Origin: DASZHA01 sp049644325
GTDB taxonomy: Bacteria > Chloroflexota > Dormibacteria > DASZGP01
Length of the DNA: 6,505 nucleotides
Direction of reading: 5' to 3'
Assembly: GCA_049644325.1 (NCBI GenBank)
Contig: JBARRR010000093.1
Coordinates: 1 to 6,505 of the forward strand
Made by a program: the position numbers and the translations under genes. Below the pieces are notes generated by a model, which saw nothing but the letters and a program-made list of their open reading frames with translations, searched no databases and was not told the origin of the DNA. Of this stretch, positions 1 through 3,693 are shown in pieces (position 1 is the first letter of the stretch; every line of letters begins with the position of its first letter).

Positions 1-1
1 C

Positions 2-124
2 GCGGGCATCAACATCGACATGATCAGCACCAGCGAGATCCGGATCACGTGCATCGTGTCCCGCGACCGGGCCAAGGACGCCGTCCGTGCCCTGCACAAG
101 GCCTATCAGCTCGACCAGGCCTGA
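2..124 (+). CDS. lysC: Aspartate kinase, C-terminal end (partial)
   Basis: Only the last 40 codons lie in the window, read in the frame that ends at TGA 122-124. The residues INIDMISTSEIRI, followed by a V-A-V-x-A-L-H-K-A-Y-type helix (here DAVRALHKAYQLD), are the classic end of aspartate kinase. They form part of the second ACT domain, which binds the lysine/threonine effector. The enzyme phosphorylates aspartate in the cytoplasm, the first step towards lysine, threonine, methionine and diaminopimelate. The catalytic amino-acid kinase domain lies upstream and cannot be checked. DUF951 starts 6 bp after the stop, so the two genes are probably cotranscribed. The TGAGG containing this stop also serves as a ribosome-binding sequence for the next gene. 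The family call is firm. Which aspartate kinase isozyme it is cannot be told from this tail. Confidence 0.88.
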   Translation, partial: AGINIDMISTSEIRITCIVSRDRAKDAVRALHKAYQLDQA

Positions 125-130
125 GGCACC

Positions 131-355
131 ATGAGCCCTGAGGCCCTGGCTCCCGTGGTCGGCATGCGGGTGCGCCTGCGCAAGCCCCACGCCTGCGGCG
201 CCGACGTCTTCCGAGTGGGCGCCCTGGGCGCCGACATCCGGCTCTTCTGCGAGAAATGCGGCACCAAGGTGTTCATCGAGCGTCCGCGCTTCCGCGCCCG
301 GGTCAAAGAGGTGCTGGACCCGGCGCCGCCGGGACAGCCCGGGGACGTGTCTTGA
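131..355 (+). CDS. DUF951 family small zinc-ribbon-like protein
   Basis: This 74-aa protein matches the DUF951 pattern: V-R-L-R-K-P-H-x-C-G at residues 14-23, then G-A-D-I-R-L-F-C-x-x-C-G at 33-44, then a basic tail with P-R-F-x-x-R-V-K. His20, Cys22, Cys40 and Cys43 form a plausible metal site (inference). Members of the family are usually about 60-70 aa and their function is not established. DUF951 genes often sit directly before ychF; the Bacillus subtilis member near ychF is, from memory, yyzM. The same order is seen here. The ATG is supported by GAGG at 123-126, overlapping the lysC stop. The 3' end overlaps the start of ychF by 4 bp (TTGA), which suggests translational coupling. The extra length compared with the family is an A/P-rich start and end. 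Confidence 0.85.
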   Translation: MSPEALAPVVGMRVRLRKPHACGADVFRVGALGADIRLFCEKCGTKVFIERPRFRARVKEVLDPAPPGQPGDVS

Positions 356-1449
356 GCCTCAGCATCGGCATCGTCGGCCTGCCCAACGTCGGCAAGTCGA
401 CCCTCTTCAACGCCATGACCCAGGCGGGCGCGCTGGTGGCCAACTACCCCTTCGCCACCATCGACCCCAACACCGGCATCGTCCAGGTCCCCGACGGGCG
501 ACTGACCAAGCTGGCCGAGCTGTTCAAACCCCCAAGCGTGGTGCCGGCGACGGTGACGTTTGTCGACATCGCCGGGCTGGTCAAGGGCGCCGCCGAGGGT
601 GAGGGGCTGGGCAACAAGTTCCTCTCCCACATCCGCGAGTGCGATGCCATCGCCATGGTTGTGCGCGCCTTCGAGGACCCCAACGTCACCCACGTCGGCG
701 GCGCCATCGACCCGGCGTCAGACATCGCCACCGTCGACTACGAGCTCATCCTCGCCGACCTGGAGACGGTCGAGCGCCGCATGGAGCGGACCGAGAAGGC
801 GGCCAGGCAAGGGCAGAAGGGGGCCGCCGAAGAGCTGGCGGTCCTGCAGCGAGCGGCCACCGCCCTGAACGACGCGGTGCCGGCGCGCCGGCTGGGCCTC
901 AAGGACGAGGAGAAGACGCTGATCCGCGACCTCAGCCTGCTCTCGCTCAAGCCGGTGATCTACGTCGCCAATGTGAGCGAGATCGACGCGGGCAAGACCT
1001 CCGGCCCTTTCCTCGACGCGGTCGCCGAGGTGGCCCGCGCCGATGGCGCCCGCTGGCTTCCGATCTCGGCGCGGATCGAGTCTGAGCTGCGCGAGCTCGA
1101 TACGGCCGAGGCGGCCGAGTTCCTGGGCTCGCTGGGGCTCGAGGAGTCGGGGCTGGACCGGTTGGCGCGGGAAGCGTACTCACTGCTGGACCTGATCACC
1201 TTCCTCACCGCCGGCGAGGACGAGGTCCGCGCCTGGACCATCCGTCGCGGCACCCGCGCCCCCCAGGCCGCGGGCGCCATCCACAGCGACTTCGAAAAGG
1301 GCTTCATCAAGGCCGAGGTGGTCGGCTGGAAGGAGCTGGTAGAGGCCGGCGGCTGGGCCCAGGCCAAGGCCGTCGGGAAGGTGCGGATCGAAGGAAAGGA
1401 TTACGTTTTCCAGGATGGCGACACCACCATCTTCCGCTTCAACGTCTGA
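352..1449 (+). CDS. ychF: Redox/ribosome-associated P-loop ATPase YchF (Obg-like, OLA1 family)
   Basis: With a TTG start at 352 the protein is 365 aa, against 363 for E. coli YchF, and residues line up almost one for one. An ATG further upstream (256) would only add an out-of-family extension read through DUF951. GGGGA at 341-345 lies 6 nt before the TTG. Visible motifs: P-loop GLPNVGKST at 9-17, the DIAGLVKGA switch II at 72-80, His114 in the NVTH segment (the conserved YchF histidine that replaces a catalytic Gln), and NVSE at 207-210 in place of NKxD, which in this family gives ATP rather than GTP preference. A helical, charged segment (about 130-200) matches the coiled-coil insert. The C-terminal TGS-like domain includes VRAWTI, APQAAG-IH-DFEKGFI and the terminal FxFNV. 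It acts in the cytoplasm with ribosomes; its precise physiological role is debated. It lies in a tight operon between DUF951 and lipM. Confidence 0.97.
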   Translation: MSLSIGIVGLPNVGKSTLFNAMTQAGALVANYPFATIDPNTGIVQVPDGRLTKLAELFKPPSVVPATVTFVDIAGLVKGAAEGEGLGNKFLSHIRECDAIAMVVRAFEDPNVTHVGGAIDPASDIATVDYELILADLETVERRMERTEKAARQGQKGAAEELAVLQRAATALNDAVPARRLGLKDEEKTLIRDLSLLSLKPVIYVANVSEIDAGKTSGPFLDAVAEVARADGARWLPISARIESELRELDTAEAAEFLGSLGLEESGLDRLAREAYSLLDLITFLTAGEDEVRAWTIRRGTRAPQAAGAIHSDFEKGFIKAEVVGWKELVEAGGWAQAKAVGKVRIEGKDYVFQDGDTTIFRFNV

Positions 1450-1474
1450 CCGGCCCGGCGCCGGGGTGCCCGCT

Positions 1475-2194
1475 GTGCCGGCGCCCACATGGCGGTTGAT
1501 CGTCGATCCGCCGATGACCGGCGAGCAGAACATGGCCCGCGACCGCGCCCTGGTCGACGAGCTGGTCGCGGGTGAGCGCCCGGCCACCGTGCGCTTCTAC
1601 GCCTGGCGCCCGGCCTGCATCTCCCTGGGCCTGGGCCAGAAGCCTGAGATCCTCGACCTCGACAGGGTGCGCGCCGCCGGGCTGGACGTCGTCCGCCGCC
1701 CCACCGGCGGCCAGGCGCTGCTGCATGACGACGAGGTCACCTACTCGCTGGTCGCCTCCCAGGCGGACCCGCGGGTGGGCGGCACCCTGATGCAGACCTA
1801 CCACGCCATCACCGAGGCCTTCCTCTCCGGGCTGGCGTCACTCGGCATCGAGGGTGAGGGCGCCGACTGCGAGCCGCGCCCGGCGTCGGGCGTTACGCCA
1901 GTGTGCTTCGCCTCGGCCTCGGCCGAGGAGATCCTGGTGGGCGGGCGCAAGCTCCTGGCCAGCGCCCAGTGGCGCACCCGCGGTGTCTTCCTCCAGCACG
2001 GCAGCCTGCTGCTCACTGACCGGCAGGGCGAGCTGCCCGGGTTGATGCGCGACGCTGCCGCCCGCAAGCTGCAGCCAATGTCGGTCAGCCTCTCCGAGCT
2101 GATCCCGTCGGTGCCGCCGCGAGATCGCCTGATCGAGCTGCTGGTCCGCGGGTTCGAGGCGGCTCTCGAGGTCCGCTTGGCAGCCGAACTTTAG
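1475..2194 (+). CDS. lipM: LipM-like octanoyltransferase / lipoate-protein ligase family protein
   Basis: This cytoplasmic enzyme of the BPL/LplA/LipB family is predicted to transfer octanoyl from acyl-carrier protein to a lipoyl domain or GcvH, the first step of lipoate assembly. From GTG 1475 it is 239 aa. It begins with the family pattern W-R-L-I (6-9) and E-x-N-M-A-x-D (17-23), then RRPTGGQALLHDDEVTYS at 74-91 (the lipoyl-AMP/acyl binding loop, with Gln where Arg is more usual), PVCF at 142-145, GRKLLASAQ at 157-165 (conserved Lys159) and QHGS at 174-177. Cys144 aligns with the active-site cysteine of LipM, which favours octanoyltransferase over ATP-dependent LplA ligase. The start is uncertain: GTG 1475 has GGGG 9-12 nt before it, GTG 1466 is also possible, and ATG 1415 would overlap ychF and add a P/S-rich extension. 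No lipA is in the window. Confidence 0.85.
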   Translation: MPAPTWRLIVDPPMTGEQNMARDRALVDELVAGERPATVRFYAWRPACISLGLGQKPEILDLDRVRAAGLDVVRRPTGGQALLHDDEVTYSLVASQADPRVGGTLMQTYHAITEAFLSGLASLGIEGEGADCEPRPASGVTPVCFASASAEEILVGGRKLLASAQWRTRGVFLQHGSLLLTDRQGELPGLMRDAAARKLQPMSVSLSELIPSVPPRDRLIELLVRGFEAALEVRLAAEL

Positions 2195-2239
2195 GCTGTT
2201 GGCGGTCCTGGGGCGGACTTTCGAGCCGTTAAGCCTCCT

Positions 2240-2250
2240 GCTTGACAAGC
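2240..2250. promoter_or_regulatory. Short dyad over the -35 box (possible operator)
   Basis: GCTTGACAAGC is an 11-bp odd palindrome with 5-bp perfect arms around a central A. It completely contains the TTGACA -35 hexamer. A regulator binding here would compete with sigma factor. It may equally be a chance consequence of the -35 sequence. Confidence 0.3.
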
Positions 2251-2270
2251 CCAAGATAATGGGGTAAAGT
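2242..2270 (+). promoter_or_regulatory. Sigma-70-type promoter upstream of the membrane protein gene
   Basis: A perfect -35 hexamer TTGACA (2242-2247) is separated by exactly 17 bp from TAAAGT (2265-2270), which matches the -10 consensus at 4 of 6 positions. The local sequence is also A/T-richer than the surroundings. Expected transcription start is about 2276-2278. This separates the following unit from the lysC-lipM operon and gives the membrane protein gene a leader of about 155 nt that contains the small ORF and inverted repeat described below. Confidence 0.75.
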
Positions 2271-2271
2271 C

Positions 2272-2281
2272 CCTCGCGAGG
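2272..2281. promoter_or_regulatory. Perfect 10-bp palindrome at the predicted transcription start
   Basis: CCTCGCGAGG is a perfect even palindrome starting 2 bp after the -10 box and spanning the expected start site. Its right half (GAGG, 2278-2281) also looks like a Shine-Dalgarno sequence for the small ORF at 2290. It could be an operator, or just a G+C-rich coincidence. Confidence 0.3.
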
Positions 2282-2289
2282 CACAAGAT

Positions 2290-2415
2290 ATGGGTGGTTT
2301 CCATCCAGGTCGGAAAGCCTTCATCGCACAGGCAACAGGCATTCAGATCCTCCTCGCGGTCTTGCACTTCGTCCCTTCAGCAGTCCCGCAGCTGGTGCCT
2401 GTTGCCTGTATTTAA
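2290..2415 (+). CDS. Possible 41-aa small hydrophobic protein or leader peptide
   Basis: ATG 2290 lies 8 nt after GAGG (2278-2281) and about 13 nt after the predicted transcription start. The frame stays open for 41 codons to TAA 2413-2415. The predicted peptide starts MGGFHPGRKAF, basic, and then has a hydrophobic part (IQILLAVLHFVPSAV, residues 18-32). It ends 18 bp before the GTG of the membrane protein, so it could act as a coupled upstream ORF. Against it: third-position G+C is only about 59%, below that of its neighbours (the opposite-strand gene at 3228 has about 79%), and the frame contains both arms of a long inverted repeat, which alone could explain the sequence. I do not recognise the peptide. 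Confidence 0.3.
   Translation: MGGFHPGRKAFIAQATGIQILLAVLHFVPSAVPQLVPVACI
2291..2319 (+). other. Two small potential RNA hairpins in the leader
   Basis: TGGGTGG (2291-2297) can pair with CCATCCA (2301-2307), seven pairs including one G-U, closing a UUU loop. Immediately after, GGT (2308-2310) can pair with GCC (2317-2319) around CGGAAA. The first hairpin would cover the start codon of the possible small ORF. These are hand-found folds with no covariation evidence. Confidence 0.3.
2328..2409 (+). repeat. 14-bp perfect inverted repeat built from tandem 7-mers
   Basis: The left arm (2328-2341) is ACAGGCA twice in tandem. The right arm (2396-2409) is TGCCTGT twice in tandem, its exact reverse complement. 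A further near copy, CGCCTGT, lies at 2416-2422. The intervening 54 nt include a possible minor pairing of GCGG with CCGC. Within the transcript of the 2242 promoter this would form a strong stem, ending 24 nt before the GTG of the membrane protein. There is no T-run after it (only TATTT), so it is a poor match to an intrinsic terminator. As DNA it could be a paired binding site with four to five half-sites. Confidence 0.7.
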
Positions 2416-2433
2416 CGCCTGTAGAGTTATGGC

Positions 2434-3231
2434 GTGGCACGCCAGAAAACCCGGGTGCAGCAGCGCAAAGTCAAGGCCAAGGTCGCCCAGTTTCAACCGC
2501 CCGCGCCCCCGGCCAAGTCTTCCGGGCGGCTCCAGGCGCGAATGCTCGAGGGCCACGCTCCCAGCACCGTATTTCGCATCGCGCTCTATCTCGGCGTCTT
2601 CCAGCTGGCGCTGCTTCTGATCGGGGCGGGCCTTTTCTTCGTCCTGCCCGACCTGCCGCTGAAGATCGAGGACGCCCTCGTCTTCCTGCTGGCAGCGATC
2701 GTCCCCGGCACCCTGATCTGGCCGGCGCTGATCCTCGCCTGGCGCGACCGTCGGGCCCAGACCGAGCTGATCCAGGGCCAGATGATGGGAGCCTCGCCGG
2801 TCTCGATGAGCTACGGGCTGGGGATGCTGTATGTCAAGACCCGCCAGCGCGAGGTCCAGCTGAACATCCCGCGCAAGCTCCTTCGCCAGGTGCCCCAGAA
2901 CCAGGTCCAGGTGGCGGTGAGGATGACGCCCAACCTGCGTCATGTCGCGAGCCTGCAGGTGATGGGGCCGCGGCTGGCCGGCGGCGTGCCCACCGAGGTT
3001 CCTGAGCAGTTCAAGTTCGCCGAGCGCTTCCCCATCCTCGCCATCGCCCTGACCTACGCCGGCGTCTTCGGCATCGGCATCGTCCTGCTCTGCATCCCGC
3101 TGCCGACCGCGCTGCTGGCCGTGCACCTGATCATCGTTCCGATTGGCATGGCAGCCGCGGCGCTGGCCGCGCGCTACATAACGCAGTGGTACCAGAAGCG
3201 GCTGGAAAAGGAGCTCGCGCCCGTGGGCTAG
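2434..3231 (+). CDS. Unrecognised four-helix membrane protein
   Basis: 265 aa from GTG 2434; no better in-frame start is visible, and the ribosome-binding sequence is weak (GAG at 2423-2426 region). The N-terminus is soluble and strongly basic (MARQKTRVQQRKVKAKV), followed by a P/A-rich linker. Two hydrophobic helices at about 46-70 and 81-103 are joined by a short acidic loop. A 95-residue polar domain (about 104-198) contains GMLYVKTRQREVQLNIPRK. A second helix pair lies at about 200-221 and 224-247, then a charged tail (RLEKEL). The positive N-terminal tail and the WRDRR after helix 2 suggest that the termini and the central domain are cytoplasmic. I cannot assign a family; a resemblance to actinobacterial DUF4191-type proteins was considered but is not convincing. 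It has its own promoter and a structured leader, and converges with a small - strand gene. Confidence 0.85.
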   Translation: MARQKTRVQQRKVKAKVAQFQPPAPPAKSSGRLQARMLEGHAPSTVFRIALYLGVFQLALLLIGAGLFFVLPDLPLKIEDALVFLLAAIVPGTLIWPALILAWRDRRAQTELIQGQMMGASPVSMSYGLGMLYVKTRQREVQLNIPRKLLRQVPQNQVQVAVRMTPNLRHVASLQVMGPRLAGGVPTEVPEQFKFAERFPILAIALTYAGVFGIGIVLLCIPLPTALLAVHLIIVPIGMAAAALAARYITQWYQKRLEKELAPVG

Positions 3232-3407
3232 TTAGCCAGTAGCTGGAGCCGCTGGATGCCGGCCTGGGCCAGGTTCAGAGCCAGGGCGGCGGCGGCGGCA
3301 AGGAGCCCGGCGAGGCCGAAGTTGAGGGCCGAGGGGTCCACGCCGAACGACAGGGCATCTGGCGATGCCAGGCCAAATCGCTTGTAAGCTGCCTCGATCC
3401 TTGCCAT
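3228..3407 (-). CDS. Small hypothetical protein with one hydrophobic helix
   Basis: 59 aa, read from ATG at 3405-3407 on the - strand to TAG at 3228-3230. The N-terminal part (MARIEAAYKRFGLASPDALSFGVDPSALNF) is mildly charged. Residues about 30-47 (GLAGLLAAAAALALNLAQ) form a hydrophobic, alanine-rich helix, and a short polar tail follows. Third-position G+C is near 79%, like real genes here, and that is the main support. GGAGGT immediately precedes the ATG, an ideal sequence but with almost no spacer, so the start could be unusual; an ATG at 3491 would give 87 aa. The stop overlaps the stop of the convergent membrane protein gene. Upstream lies an array of phased short repeats. No family recognised. 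Confidence 0.5.
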   Translation of the reverse strand: MARIEAAYKRFGLASPDALSFGVDPSALNFGLAGLLAAAAALALNLAQAGIQRLQLLAN

Positions 3408-3415
3408 ACCTCCAG

Positions 3416-3470
3416 GGTCCTCTGTGGTCCTAAGGCGGTCCTGAGACCACTCTGAGGGTTGGCTGAGACC
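3416..3470. repeat. Helically phased short repeats (GGTCC / CTGAG array)
   Basis: GGTCCT begins at 3416, 3426 and 3437, and CTGAG at 3441, 3452 and 3463, so both motifs recur every 10-11 bp, one DNA turn. CTGAGACC occurs twice (3441-3448 and 3463-3470), 22 bp apart. GGTC at 3437 and GACC at 3445 form a small dyad. The array lies 9-63 bp upstream of the small - strand gene and about 130-185 bp upstream of the gltB-like promoter start. This spacing suits cooperative protein binding on one face of the helix. Function is inferred only. Confidence 0.5.
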
Positions 3471-3579
3471 TGCCCTATGTGTGAGGGCCACGGAAACGCG
3501 GCCTCCGCCCTCGTCACGCCTTGGCTACCGCCGAATCGGGAAATCAGGAAACAACCTGACTGCGCCGTCATGTTCCAAG

Positions 3580-3605
3580 GATCAGAGCAAATCGTTGCTA
3601 TGATC
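3580..3605. promoter_or_regulatory. 26-bp imperfect palindrome, candidate operator over the gltB-like promoter
   Basis: The left arm GATCA-G-AGCAA (3580-3590) and right arm TTGCT-A-TGATC (3595-3605) are reverse complements at 10 of 11 positions, around a 4-nt centre ATCG. The right arm contains the -10 box, so a bound protein would block RNA polymerase. A nested, offset dyad GTTG-N7-CAAC (3594-3608) also fits the T-N11-A pattern of LysR-type sites. The site lies upstream of the expected transcription start, so it should act as DNA, not as an RNA hairpin. Confidence 0.55.
3596..3604 (+). promoter_or_regulatory. Extended -10 promoter of the gltB-like gene
   Basis: TGC-TATGAT combines an extended -10 TG with a hexamer that matches TATAAT at 5 of 6 positions. 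No good -35 box lies at the normal distance (TTCCAA at 3573 is 20 bp away), which is typical of extended -10 or activator-dependent promoters. The expected start is about 3611, giving a leader of roughly 80 nt with a pyrimidine-rich run (3620-3637). Confidence 0.55.
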
Positions 3606-3662
3606 AACACGCCGCGTGTCTTTCCTTTGTTTCCCCTAGACGAGCGACCCCAGAATCCGGCG

Positions 3663-3675
3663 GTAAGCCGCTTAC
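3663..3675 (+). promoter_or_regulatory. Palindrome/hairpin just before the ribosome-binding site
   Basis: GTAAGC-C-GCTTAC is a perfect odd palindrome with 6-bp arms. An alternative stem, GCGG (3660-3663) with CCGC (3668-3671), shares bases and excludes it. Both lie within the leader and end 4-8 nt before the Shine-Dalgarno sequence, so they could affect translation initiation. Regulation is not demonstrated by the sequence. Confidence 0.35.
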
Positions 3676-3679
3676 AGAA

Positions 3680-3688
3680 GGTGAGGAG
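3680..3688 (+). promoter_or_regulatory. Ribosome-binding site that fixes the TTG start of the gltB-like gene
   Basis: GGTGAGGAG is complementary to the 16S rRNA tail and ends 5 nt before TTG 3694. An in-frame TGA at 3682-3684 lies inside it, so the coding region cannot start further upstream. TTG 3694 is the first possible start after that stop. Confidence 0.8.
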
Positions 3689-3693
3689 CCCAG

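Noticed and set aside
106..693. 195-aa - strand open frame at the start of the window
   Set aside because: It is antisense to DUF951 and ychF, both confidently identified.
2195..2239. Terminator after lipM
   Set aside because: Only weak stems (AGGCT with AGCCT, GTCC with GGAC) and no T-run are visible.
2277..2410. SRP RNA, 6S RNA or c-di-GMP riboswitch
   Set aside because: CAGGTCGGAAAG superficially resembles the SRP CAGGTCCGGAAGG motif, and GCACAGGCAA resembles part of a GEMM riboswitch, but the required paired context and the remaining conserved bases are absent.
2328..2415. Intrinsic terminator at the long inverted repeat
   Set aside because: The loop is 54 nt and only TATTT follows, with no U-tract, so termination is unlikely without a cofactor.
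2294..2620. 108-aa + strand open frame in the leader and 5' part of the membrane protein gene
   Set aside because: S/R-rich, overlaps the better supported frame, has no good ribosome-binding site and ignores the leader structures.
2377..3126. 249-aa - strand open frame opposite the membrane protein
   Set aside because: The + strand frame has clear membrane helices and a sensible start. The opposite frame is Q/D/H-rich without any motif.
3287..3298. GGC trinucleotide repeat
   Set aside because: Only four units; it encodes part of the alanine run of the small - strand protein and is ordinary at this G+C.
2201..3443. Shared 10-mer GGCGGTCCTG at 2201-2210 and 3434-3443
   Set aside because: It occurs in two noncoding stretches, but 10-mer matches are expected by chance in several kilobases of G+C-rich sequence.
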